The notes below the pieces were generated by a model. It worked only from the letters and a program-made list of their open reading frames with translations, made no database searches and was not told the DNA's origin. Shown piece after piece: positions 5,356 through 12,568 of a DNA stretch of 17,115 bases (its first letter is position 1; each line of letters starts with the position of its first letter). The DNA is taken from NCBI GenBank assembly GCA_902803625.1, contig CADCQV010000029.1, forward strand, positions 1 through 17,115. Direction: 5' to 3'. Both the position numbers and the translations under genes were made by a program. The stretch comes from an uncultured Lachnospiraceae bacterium. Its GTDB lineage: Bacteria > Bacillota > Clostridia > Lachnospirales > Lachnospiraceae.

Positions 5356-8076
5356 ATGAACAAAATGAAAAAGAGAATGAAACAGTGGATGGCGCTCATG
5401 CTGACACTCAGTTTACTGCTGCCGGTGAACGCTTTCGCTCTGCCGTCAGAGGAAGCCGGAGAGCAGGGCGGTATTGCGGAAATTGAGTATTCTGAGGACC
5501 AAAGCAATGCTTTGGAATCAGGAGATGCTGAGGACACCCATGAGTTCAGGATAAAGCATCCGGATAAACCTGTGACACCGGACAGTATCCGTGGAGACTA
5601 CGCCGGCGGTTTAAGGATACAGGGGGCTGCAGCAGAGAAGACGCTGCCTCTTGTGATGATTGTTGTGAGCTACAATAATATCGGATATGACAAGCGCCAT
5701 GAATGGTATGATGATCTCTTTGGCGATAAGGACAGTCTGCAGGACTACTATTCCATTATGTCAAACGGGAAATTTACCTGGGTGCCCGCAGAAGAAACAT
5801 GCTGCAATGATAGACTTCCGGAGAAGGATACAGTCAGTGATAGGTTCGACGTGGTAAATGACGGTATTATCCATGTGAAACTTGACGAAGATCATGGAGA
5901 GTGGGGAGATCTAACCAATAGTAAAAAAATGGACACGATCGACGCTTCCATTATAAGAGCTATTGAAAAAGCCGGTGAATATATCGATTTCGCCAGATAT
6001 GATACCAATCATAATAAAATAGTGGAAAATAACGAACTCGGGGTAGGCTTTATCCTGGCCGGTTACTCAGGAGCAGAAGCCGGTACTGATTCGAAGTTTT
6101 TTAACGCGCATAAAGAAATGATGCTATGGTCTCATCAAAACGGACTGACTTACCCGGATGATAAAACAGGTTATGTTGACGGGGTCCGTGTAGCGTCCTA
6201 TATTGCCGTTCCTGATTCTACGGTTAAAGACAGCGAAAAAGAAGATGACTCTGATGAAAACTTGGAGAAGGAGAATCTGGGTGTCGTATATCATGAGCTG
6301 GGACACTATCTCGGACTTCCGGATTTCTATGATACGGATTATCTGGAAGAGAAAGAGCCTGAAAAAGCAGTCTGGAAGGGATACGACTCATCATTTTTAA
6401 GCCTAATGGCTGAAGGAAACCATGCGGAGGATCCGGAGGGAAACAAGCGTCCCTCAGCCTTTGACGCCTGGAGCAGGGCTTTTCTTAAATGGGAGGAGCC
6501 GGAAACCGCCGATGAAGACGGAGAGTATACGTTATATAGCCAGGAGAGCGGCAAATACAATATTTTGAAGATTCCCACGGAAATAGATAGCGAGTATTAT
6601 CTTCTGGAAAACAGAAGAACAGAGGGGATCGACAGCGGACTGCATACATACAAAACTGACCTTGGAGACGGAAGGATAGCGTCATCAAACGGCCTGGTGC
6701 TATGGCATGTCGATGAGGATGTGTATAACGATTACAAGTCTGACAATAAGGTGAACAATGCTGACCACCGTCCCGCCATTGTTCCGCTGTTTGCCGAAAG
6801 CCTGAAGGACAACAGGGATTCCTTTACACTTGATTTTAAGGGATCCAAACCATATACAAAGGAAGGTGAAAATAATGGACTTCTTCCCTTCTACAGTAAG
6901 TCCAATTATGAGACGATATTCGGTGATATTAAAGATTATGAAGAAGGTCTGTATCTGCCGGTATACGGAGAAGGTGACAAGGCGGATGATCCGGACAGCC
7001 GTATTTTAAGCAGCATTCTGCTGGAATTCATAGATGATGATTCACAGGAAATGAGGGTGAGGATAAGCGGAGTTCCCGAGCCCGGACCGGAGCCGGAGCC
7101 GGAAGATAAGAAGGATAAATACAGCAGTGGAGAAGCACTGAGTTCGATTCTCACGGAAAAAGATCTTTCGGTACTTAATGACCCTTCTGTTTCTGTTGCT
7201 TCCAAAAACGGTGTTCTCTTAAAGATTGATAAAGCGATAGAGAGCAGGGTAAAGGGTAAGAAAATGATCTCCTTTAATTCTGCCGTAAGAGGTAATAATA
7301 CTTCAAGAGAGTACTGGGTCAGGATAATAAGAAACCGTGCGCTCCGTTACGACGGAAGGAATCATTCCGCTGTGGGGAACGGAAGCGGAAAATCTAAAAA
7401 TTCGGATATCGAAATAAAGCTGTATTACTGTGAAAAAGAGGGGAAGTACGCATTTAATGCTCCCTCGGAGAATACCATAGCTTCTGCAAACGGTGACTGG
7501 AAGGAAGCAAAGGTAAAAAAGATCACGATCAAAAATTCCAATAAGGCTACCTTTGATTATACCGGAAACAGGAATGAAGGGATAAAGGGCTACAGAGGAG
7601 CTGCATATATCACGAAGATAGTCCTTTCGGACAAGGAGCTGAACAGAACCCTCGGAAAGGGACTGAACCAGATCCTGAAGGGTTATTCGAAGAGGTTCAG
7701 GTCTGATAAGACAAGCAGGTACACAGACGGAGATCTGGAGAAGACGGGTGCGGATGAGGAAAAGCAGTTTATCATCCCGGTTTATCCTCTGTTCATAGGA
7801 ATCGGCAGTGATTACGGACAGTATACTGACGGACAGGGAAACCTGAATAAGTATACGGTTGAAAAGGGCAGTTTAAATCCGCAGGAGACCAAGCTGACGG
7901 GATCCCGTGTGAGATTTAATTACTCAGTGGGCAATTCAAAGACTGTCAAGCTTCGCTTCAGCAGGAAAAAAACAAAGGACTTTTTATCCACAATAGCGAA
8001 GTCCACGGATAATCAGAATGGCTCAAAAAGACAGCTCATTGCCACAGGGAATTATTACGGGATTCTGGAGTATTGA
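5356..8076 (+). CDS. Secreted M6-family zinc metalloprotease (immune inhibitor A-like)
   Basis: A 906-residue exported protease. I chose ATG 5356 because TGGAGGA lies 7 bases upstream and a signal peptide begins there (NKMKKRMKQW, then a hydrophobic core, AFA cleavage near residue 26). The in-frame TTG at 5308 sits next to a dispersed repeat and has no Shine-Dalgarno. The M6 catalytic domain runs from about residue 95 (LPLVMIVVSYNN, DYYSIMSNGKF) to about 570. Its zinc motif is HELGHYLGLPDFYD: His313, Glu314, His317, Asp323, the HExxHxxGxxD form of M6. A Pro/Glu linker (PGPEPEPEDKK) at about 575-585 leads to a basic, Lys/Ser-rich, probably beta C-terminal region of about 320 residues that I do not recognise. 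No sortase motif or terminal membrane helix is seen, so release or non-covalent wall binding is likely. It probably acts on extracellular proteins; the substrate is unknown. Confidence 0.93.
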   Translation: MNKMKKRMKQWMALMLTLSLLLPVNAFALPSEEAGEQGGIAEIEYSEDQSNALESGDAEDTHEFRIKHPDKPVTPDSIRGDYAGGLRIQGAAAEKTLPLVMIVVSYNNIGYDKRHEWYDDLFGDKDSLQDYYSIMSNGKFTWVPAEETCCNDRLPEKDTVSDRFDVVNDGIIHVKLDEDHGEWGDLTNSKKMDTIDASIIRAIEKAGEYIDFARYDTNHNKIVENNELGVGFILAGYSGAEAGTDSKFFNAHKEMMLWSHQNGLTYPDDKTGYVDGVRVASYIAVPDSTVKDSEKEDDSDENLEKENLGVVYHELGHYLGLPDFYDTDYLEEKEPEKAVWKGYDSSFLSLMAEGNHAEDPEGNKRPSAFDAWSRAFLKWEEPETADEDGEYTLYSQESGKYNILKIPTEIDSEYYLLENRRTEGIDSGLHTYKTDLGDGRIASSNGLVLWHVDEDVYNDYKSDNKVNNADHRPAIVPLFAESLKDNRDSFTLDFKGSKPYTKEGENNGLLPFYSKSNYETIFGDIKDYEEGLYLPVYGEGDKADDPDSRILSSILLEFIDDDSQEMRVRISGVPEPGPEPEPEDKKDKYSSGEALSSILTEKDLSVLNDPSVSVASKNGVLLKIDKAIESRVKGKKMISFNSAVRGNNTSREYWVRIIRNRALRYDGRNHSAVGNGSGKSKNSDIEIKLYYCEKEGKYAFNAPSENTIASANGDWKEAKVKKITIKNSNKATFDYTGNRNEGIKGYRGAAYITKIVLSDKELNRTLGKGLNQILKGYSKRFRSDKTSRYTDGDLEKTGADEEKQFIIPVYPLFIGIGSDYGQYTDGQGNLNKYTVEKGSLNPQETKLTGSRVRFNYSVGNSKTVKLRFSRKKTKDFLSTIAKSTDNQNGSKRQLIATGNYYGILEY

Positions 8077-8225
8077 CCGGGTGACAGCTGTGATCAAAGA
8101 GCTGCTGCCGGGACAGGGTAGGTCCTACAGGGAATAAGTGTCCATACAATAAACTGAGCGTATGATTGTACACACAAAAAAATTGCACAAAGAATTGGCT
8201 GTTATTTTCCTCAAATAAAAAAACA

Positions 8226-8280
8226 GCATAAGTGTTTTGGAAAGTTATCCACCAAATCCATTACGATTAAACACTTATGC
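8226..8280. repeat. 12-bp perfect inverted repeat
   Basis: GCATAAGTGTTT (8226-8237) is perfectly inverted as AAACACTTATGC (8269-8280) with a 31-base spacer. No U-run follows, so it is not an intrinsic terminator. The spacer holds a TTATCCACC site. Confidence 0.85.
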
Positions 8281-8304
8281 ACGGACTTATCCACACTGTC
8301 CACC
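8245..8304 (+). promoter_or_regulatory. Cluster of DnaA-box-like 9-mers
   Basis: Four sites in 60 bases lie in the same orientation. TTATCCACA (8287-8295) is a perfect DnaA box. TTATCCACC (8245-8253) and TTATGCACG (8275-8283) each have one change from TTATNCACA. CTGTCCACC (8296-8304) is a weaker relative directly abutting the perfect box. There is no dnaA, dnaN, rnpA or rpmH nearby, so this is not evidently the main origin. A DnaA titration or regulation site is an inference. Confidence 0.5.
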
Positions 8305-8421
8305 GAAAAATAACCACTTTTACCCTATTATTATCGGGAGAGGAGCGCATCTGTCTTTTGTTAAAAACATACAAATAACATTCGAAATCACATAAAAACA
8401 GGATTCGGTATTGACTTTTTT

Positions 8422-8468
8422 ATTGTAAATACAATGGATGATACAAACGCCAAAAGTCTAAATGGCGT
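8422..8468. repeat. Two small operator-like palindromes upstream of the rpsT promoter
   Basis: ATTGTA-AA-TACAAT (8422-8435) is a perfect 14-base palindrome just downstream of TTGACT (8411-8416). ACGCCA (8447-8452) and TGGCGT (8463-8468) form a 6-bp inverted repeat with a 10-base spacer. They end 22 bases before the -35 box of rpsT. They could be regulator sites, but no regulator is identified. Confidence 0.45.
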
Positions 8469-8490
8469 CCGGATCAATGGATATTAACCC

Positions 8491-8519
8491 TTGACAAGAG
8501 CAGAGTGCGTTTGTAGAAT
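8491..8519 (+). promoter_or_regulatory. Sigma-A promoter of rpsT
   Basis: TTGACA (8491-8496), exactly 17 bases, TAGAAT (8514-8519): a near-consensus vegetative promoter. Transcription would begin near 8526, giving a leader of about 120 bases before the rpsT start. Confidence 0.85.
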
Positions 8520-8525
8520 ATCGGA

Positions 8526-8648
8526 GTATGCATAAACCCAGTGCCCACGTGTCAGGCCTCGGAAAAAGCATAATGACCAGGCTCCCGGAAAGCGGGAGGT
8601 GGAGAATTGATTTTCATTGAAAAACTAAGGATAAGGAGGTAAGGAAGA
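8526..8648 (+). promoter_or_regulatory. rpsT mRNA leader with hairpins
   Basis: The leader can form CTCCCG-GAAAG-CGGGAG (8582-8598), a 6-bp perfect stem. A possible preceding 5-bp helix pairs GGCCT (8555-8559) with AGGCT (8579-8583, one G-U), which competes with the first two pairs of that stem. A strong AAGGAGGT (8633-8640) follows, 8 bases before the UUG start. S20 represses its own translation in E. coli; whether this leader does so is an inference, and I do not match it to a named leader family. Confidence 0.4.
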
Positions 8649-8912
8649 TTGGCAAATATCAAATCTGCTAAGAAGCGGGTTATTACCAGCGCCAAGAGAG
8701 CGGAGAGAAATAAATCCCGTAAATCAGCCGTGAAGACTTCCATTAAGAAAGTTTATGCGGCCATAGATGCTAACGACAAGGCGGCAGCTTCCGAAGCGCT
8801 TAAGGCAGCTATCGGAGAGATGGAAAAGGCCGGATCAAAGGGACTGTTCCATAAAGGAACCGTTTCCAGAAAGGTTTCCCGTCTTTCAAAGGCTGTTAAC
8901 AGGTTAGGATAA
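8649..8912 (+). CDS. rpsT: 30S ribosomal protein S20
   Basis: An 87-residue primary-binding protein of the 30S subunit that binds 16S rRNA. The sequence MANIKSAKKRVITSAKRAERN...KSAVKTSIKKVYAAI...GLFHKGTVSRKVSRLSKAVN is diagnostic, and the length is typical. It begins with TTG, fixed by the conserved ANIKSAKKR start and by AAGGAGGT 8 bases upstream. A UUG start is also used by E. coli rpsT, where it lowers initiation as part of autoregulation. It has its own promoter and terminator, so it is monocistronic here. Confidence 0.98.
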   Translation: MANIKSAKKRVITSAKRAERNKSRKSAVKTSIKKVYAAIDANDKAAASEALKAAIGEMEKAGSKGLFHKGTVSRKVSRLSKAVNRLG

Positions 8913-8937
8913 CAGCTTATATTACAAAAGGACTTTG

Positions 8938-8976
8938 GCCCCTGCGGTATCCCTCTATGCTGCAGGGGCTTTTTTT
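8938..8976 (+). terminator. Intrinsic terminator of rpsT
   Basis: GCCCCTGC (8938-8945) pairs perfectly with GCAGGGGC (8962-8969), followed by seven T. It lies 26 bases after the rpsT stop. Confidence 0.92.
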
Positions 8977-9057
8977 GTGATCGTCATTTCCTGCGGAAAA
9001 ATGGTAAATTCTTTCTCCATCGGGTATAATTACGGAATGAGGGAAATGGAATTTAAG

Positions 9058-9276
9058 ATGGAAATTAAATATGAGCATATCCTTCCCGGCGCGGAGGTGG
9101 AGGTAGAGGAATCGGAGCTGCAGGGCGGCCTGGTGGTTTACTATACAATAATACCTGCAATTGCAATGTCCGCAAACTTCAAAAGACAGGATGCACTTAA
9201 GTCATACGTGGGAAAGGTGAAGTCCGTAAGAGAGGGGAACGGAGGGGGATGGTATGTCACGGTTGAGTTTCCGTAA
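9058..9276 (+). CDS. Small uncharacterised protein
   Basis: About 72 residues, acidic at the start (EVEVEESE), then a hydrophobic stretch (GGLVVYYTIIPAIAMSA) and a basic/Gly segment ending VREGNGGGWYVTVEFP. It may be a small beta protein. The reading frame is open further upstream, but those starts lie inside the rpsT terminator. TATAAT at 9025-9030 (poor -35 TGGTAA at 9002-9007) would start RNA near 9037, leaving ATG 9046 or 9058 as start; AGGGA at 9040-9044 fits neither well. I chose 9058 on spacing, tentatively. No family recognised. It stands where sporulating relatives carry gpr/spoIIP. Confidence 0.55.
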   Translation: MEIKYEHILPGAEVEVEESELQGGLVVYYTIIPAIAMSANFKRQDALKSYVGKVKSVREGNGGGWYVTVEFP

Positions 9277-9345
9277 AGTGTTCGTTTTTCCGGGTTTGAA
9301 GGCAATTATGAAAGAATAACGGTCATCCTGCTCCGGAATGAATTA

Positions 9346-9389
9346 AAATTTGCAACCGTATGAAACAAATGCGCAAATTTGGGTTTTTT
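9346..9389 (+). terminator. Weak terminator-like hairpin before lepA
   Basis: AAATTTGC (9346-9353) pairs with GCAAATTT (9373-9380) over 8 bp with a 19-base loop, then GGG and six T. The stem is AT-rich, and the GGG before the T-run weakens the case. It could end the small upstream gene. Confidence 0.4.
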
Positions 9390-9437
9390 GTCCAGAGCAA
9401 CACGTCGTTATTTTAGTCAGTTAAAAAGAGAGAGAAA

Positions 9438-11246
9438 ATGGATCAGCAGCATATCAGGAATTTCAGCATAATAGCACATATAGATCATGGAAAGTCCACA
9501 CTGGCGGACAGGGTCATAGAGGCCACCGGACTTCTGACCGAGAGGGAAATGCAGGAGCAGATCCTTGACAACATGGAGCTGGAACGGGAAAGAGGCATTA
9601 CCATCAAGAGTCAGGCCGTCCGCACCGTGTACAAGGCAAAAAATAACGAGGAATATATTTTCAATATGATAGACACCCCGGGGCACGTGGACTTTACCTA
9701 TGAGGTGAGCAGAAGCTTAAAGGCCTGTGACGGGGCAGTTCTGGTGGTGGATGCTTCACAGGGAATAGAAGCCCAGACCTTAGCCAATGTGTATCTCGCA
9801 TTGGATAACGACCTGGATGTTTTTCCGGTTTTGAATAAGATAGATCTTCCAAGTGCGGATCCGGACAGGGTGGCAGAGGAAATAGAGGATGTTATCGGTA
9901 TAGAGGCTATGGATGCCCCGAGGATTTCCGCAAAGCAGGGTATCGGAATAGAGGATGTACTGGAGGAGATCGTACATAAGATACCGGCGCCCAAGGGAGA
10001 TCCGGATAAGCCCCTGAAGGCTCTTATTTTCGACTCTCTCTATGATTCCTATAAGGGGATCATAGTGTTTATAAGGGTTATGGACGGAACCGTGAAAAAG
10101 GGTGACCGTGTCAGGTTTATGGCCACCGGAAAAAGCGATCTTGTTGTGGAGGTGGGCTATTTCGGAGCGGGACAGTTTATCCCCTGTGATGAGCTTTCGG
10201 CAGGTGCGGTGGGCTATATCTGTGCCAGCATCAAGGATCTTAAAGAGACGAGGGTCGGTGATACGGTGACAAATGACCTTGATCCCTGTGATGAGGCTCT
10301 GCCGGGCTACAGAAAGGTAAATTCGATGGTCTACTGCGGAATATATCCCGCAGATGCCGCCAAATATACGGATCTCAGGGAAGCACTCGAAAAGCTGCAG
10401 CTAAATGACGCATCTCTTGTATATGAGCCTGAAACCAGCGCAGCTCTGGGCTTCGGCTTCCGCTGCGGTTTTCTGGGGCTTCTCCACCTTGATATCATTG
10501 AGGAAAGGCTTGAAAGGGAGTACGATCTTGATCTTGTCACCACAGCCCCCGGAGTTGTTTATAAGGTTTACAAAAATGACGGAACCGTCATAGATATTAC
10601 AAATCCCGCCAATCTTCCGGATCCGACAGAGATAGAGCATATGGAGGAGCCCTTTGTGGCGGCGGAGATCATGGTGAATACGGAATTCCTCGGTGCGATC
10701 ATAAAGCTCTGTCAGGAAAGACGGGGGATACAGACCGGAATGGACTATATTGAGACCACAAGGGTACTCCTGAAATACGATCTTCCGTTAAACGAGATAA
10801 TATATGATTTCTTCGATGCCTTGAAGAGCAGATCCAAGGGCTATGCCTCCTTTGACTATGAGCTGAAGGAATATGTGCCTTCAAGCCTTGTCAAGCTGGA
10901 TATACTCATAAACCGGGAATATGTGGACGCCCTCTCCTTCATAGTGTTCAAGGACAGTGCCTATGAGAGAGGGAGAAAGATGTGTGAGAAGCTGAAGGCC
11001 GAGATACCCAGACACTTGTTTGAGATACCGATTCAGGCAGCGGTGGGAGGCAAGGTCATCGCCCGTGAAACCGTAAAGGCCGTTCGGAAGGATGTGCTGG
11101 CAAAGTGCTACGGAGGAGATATCTCCAGAAAGAAGAAGCTCCTCGAAAAGCAGAAGGAGGGAAAGAAGAAGATGCGGCAGATCGGAAGCGTAGAGGTTCC
11201 GAAGGAAGCATTCTTAAGCGTATTGAAGCTGGACAGCGAAGACTGA
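9438..11246 (+). CDS. lepA: Elongation factor 4 (LepA), ribosomal back-translocase GTPase
   Basis: A 602-residue translation GTPase, normal length. It acts on stalled or mistranslocated ribosomes and in 30S biogenesis, associated with the membrane or cytosol. G1 is AHIDHGKS (residues 13-20), switch I has the ERERGITIK motif, G3 is DTPGH (79-83), G4 NKID (133-136) and G5 SAKQGIG. The His of the DTPGH catalytic loop is present. Domain II, two EF-G-like domains (ETSAALGFGFRCGFLG; RRGIQTGMDY) and the LepA-specific C-terminal domain (SYERGRKMCEKLKAEIPR, VLAKCYGGDISRKKKLLEKQKEGKKKM) are all intact. A modest AGAGAGAG purine stretch precedes the ATG. hemW follows after 53 bases, the classic pair, so cotranscription is likely. 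Confidence 0.99.
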   Translation: MDQQHIRNFSIIAHIDHGKSTLADRVIEATGLLTEREMQEQILDNMELERERGITIKSQAVRTVYKAKNNEEYIFNMIDTPGHVDFTYEVSRSLKACDGAVLVVDASQGIEAQTLANVYLALDNDLDVFPVLNKIDLPSADPDRVAEEIEDVIGIEAMDAPRISAKQGIGIEDVLEEIVHKIPAPKGDPDKPLKALIFDSLYDSYKGIIVFIRVMDGTVKKGDRVRFMATGKSDLVVEVGYFGAGQFIPCDELSAGAVGYICASIKDLKETRVGDTVTNDLDPCDEALPGYRKVNSMVYCGIYPADAAKYTDLREALEKLQLNDASLVYEPETSAALGFGFRCGFLGLLHLDIIEERLEREYDLDLVTTAPGVVYKVYKNDGTVIDITNPANLPDPTEIEHMEEPFVAAEIMVNTEFLGAIIKLCQERRGIQTGMDYIETTRVLLKYDLPLNEIIYDFFDALKSRSKGYASFDYELKEYVPSSLVKLDILINREYVDALSFIVFKDSAYERGRKMCEKLKAEIPRHLFEIPIQAAVGGKVIARETVKAVRKDVLAKCYGGDISRKKKLLEKQKEGKKKMRQIGSVEVPKEAFLSVLKLDSED

Positions 11247-11299
11247 GAGTATCTATTCAGGATCCGAAGGGTTCTGAACAGATACGAATGAGGATGATA

Positions 11300-12424
11300 A
11301 TGGAAAGAAACATAAGTGTTTACGTTCACATCCCCTTCTGCGTGAAAAAATGCAGGTACTGCGACTTCCCTTCGTTTGCCGGAGCGGATAATATCGATAG
11401 TTATTTCACCGCTCTGACAGATGAGATAAGGAAGGAACGGGATACACGGGGAAGAACGGCGGATACTGTGTATATTGGCGGCGGCACTCCTTCCTGTGTG
11501 CCGCCTTTATTGATAGAGGCGGTGCTTGATGAGCTTAGAAAAACATATGTTATAAATGATGATACGGAGATATCAATGGAGATGAATCCGGGGACCTGCG
11601 CTGAGACGTCGCCGGAGGTGTACAGGCGTGCCGGGATAAACCGCATAAGTCTGGGCTGCCAGTCCTTTAATGATAAGAGTCTGAAAAGGCTGGGGAGGAT
11701 CCATTCGGCGGATGACATTATAAAAACATATGATATCCTTAGAAATGGAGGCTTTGAAAACATTAATCTGGATCTGATCTCCTCACTTCCCGGGGAAGGA
11801 CTCCGGGATACGGAGCGGAGTCTCAGGAAGGCAATAGGCCTGCAACCCGAGCATATTTCGGTGTATTCCCTGATCATAGAGGAGGGAACGGAGTTCCACC
11901 GACTGCTTGCAGCAGGGGAAATGAAGGATCTGCCGGATGAAGAGGAGCAGGCGGAGACGGACCTTCTGATCAGAACTATTCTCAGCGAAGAAAAATACAA
12001 GCGTTATGAAATATCAAATTATGCCAGGGAAGGGCGGGAATGCAGGCATAACATTTGTTACTGGAAGCGAAAGGAATACAGAGGCTTTGGTCTTGCTGCG
12101 GCATCTCTTGTCGGAAACAGGAGATTTACCAACACCCGGGATATGGTTTACATAAATGATCCGGGAGGCATACTGTCAGAGGACAGGATTTTAAGCAGGG
12201 ATGAGGAGATGGCGGAGTTTATGTTTCTCGGGCTCAGACAGACAGAGGGCGTATCGGCTTCGGATTTCAGCCGGTCCTTCGGAAGTGCCATCGAAGAGGT
12301 TTACGGGGGGCAGCTTGAGGATCAGATGAAAAAAGGCTTTATGGAACACCCGGGAGAAAGATACTTCTATAATGACCGGGGTCTCGAGGTTTCCAACATA
12401 CTTATGTCGGAATTTCTCCTTTAG
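11300..12424 (+). CDS. hemW: Radical SAM haem chaperone HemW
   Basis: A 374-residue member of the family once annotated as oxygen-independent coproporphyrinogen III oxidase (HemN-like); HemW inserts haem into target proteins. HIPFCVKKCRYCDF gives the 4Fe-4S cysteines Cys14, Cys18 and Cys21 (CxxxCxxC), and GGGTPS at residues 60-65 binds SAM. EMNPGT, RISLGCQSF, NLDLISSLPG and HISVYSLIIEEGT follow in order, then YEISNYA, and the C-terminal HemN domain (EEMAEFMFLGLR). I chose ATG 11300 because AGGAT lies 5 bases upstream and it gives the family's usual N-terminus; ATGs at 11288 and 11294 are close alternatives. The open frame further upstream overlaps lepA and is not coding. No hrcA follows, unlike in many Firmicutes. 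Confidence 0.95.
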   Translation: MERNISVYVHIPFCVKKCRYCDFPSFAGADNIDSYFTALTDEIRKERDTRGRTADTVYIGGGTPSCVPPLLIEAVLDELRKTYVINDDTEISMEMNPGTCAETSPEVYRRAGINRISLGCQSFNDKSLKRLGRIHSADDIIKTYDILRNGGFENINLDLISSLPGEGLRDTERSLRKAIGLQPEHISVYSLIIEEGTEFHRLLAAGEMKDLPDEEEQAETDLLIRTILSEEKYKRYEISNYAREGRECRHNICYWKRKEYRGFGLAAASLVGNRRFTNTRDMVYINDPGGILSEDRILSRDEEMAEFMFLGLRQTEGVSASDFSRSFGSAIEEVYGGQLEDQMKKGFMEHPGERYFYNDRGLEVSNILMSEFLL

Positions 12425-12497
12425 ACGGGCTGTATACTACATTTCCTGTATTGACGGGGAAAGGCGGAGGAAAGCCTGAGGAAAGCCAAGATTTTTT

Positions 12498-12526
12498 TTG
12501 ACGATTGTGCTAAAAATTGATACAAT
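12498..12526 (+). promoter_or_regulatory. Sigma-A promoter of the c-di-GMP operon
   Basis: TTGACG (12498-12503), 17 bases, TACAAT (12521-12526). The T-run just before the -35 may act as an UP-like element or as the end of hemW transcripts. Transcription would begin near 12533, giving a leader of about 36 bases to ATG 12569. Confidence 0.85.
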
Positions 12527-12568
12527 ATACTAGATTTTTTGTATTTATCGGAGAAGATCTGTCGGATA

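Larger units (their letters stand above)
8077..8490. other. Long intergenic stretch upstream of the rpsT promoter
   Basis: No convincing coding region was seen on either strand. No clear intrinsic terminator for the metalloprotease gene was found; GTAGG-T-CCTAC (8118-8128) is a small palindrome without a T-run. The stretch contains TACAAT (8145-8150) inverted with ATTGTA (8165-8170), GTTATTTT (8201-8208) inverted with AAAATAAC (8307-8314), the DnaA-box/inverted-repeat island, and two small palindromes listed separately. It is AT-richer than its flanks. Confidence 0.6.

Noticed and set aside
5166..5537. Minus-strand reading frame containing CHSEGAARRIF
   Set aside because: This is the usual spurious translation of a dispersed hairpin repeat and overlaps the metalloprotease start.
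8411..8435. Promoter TTGACT ... TACAAT
   Set aside because: The spacing is 13 bases, too short for a standard sigma-A promoter; the TTGACA-N17-TAGAAT at 8491 is far better.
8077..8648. Chromosomal origin of replication (oriC)
   Set aside because: DnaA-box-like sites are present, but there is no dnaA, dnaN, rnpA/rpmH or gyr neighbour and no clear unwinding element. Only a DnaA-binding cluster is proposed.
8935..9057. Longer N-terminus of the small protein before lepA
   Set aside because: The extension begins inside the rpsT terminator stem and would read through its T-run.
11105..11299. N-terminal extension of hemW into lepA
   Set aside because: It overlaps the lepA C-terminus in another frame and precedes the conserved HemW N-terminus.
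12460..12500. Terminator of hemW (repeated GAGGAAAGCC before a T-run)
   Set aside because: The copies are direct, not inverted, so no stable stem forms before the T-run.
12539..12568. Upstream TTG start for the EAL protein
   Set aside because: It would lie about 6 bases from the predicted RNA start with no ribosome binding site.
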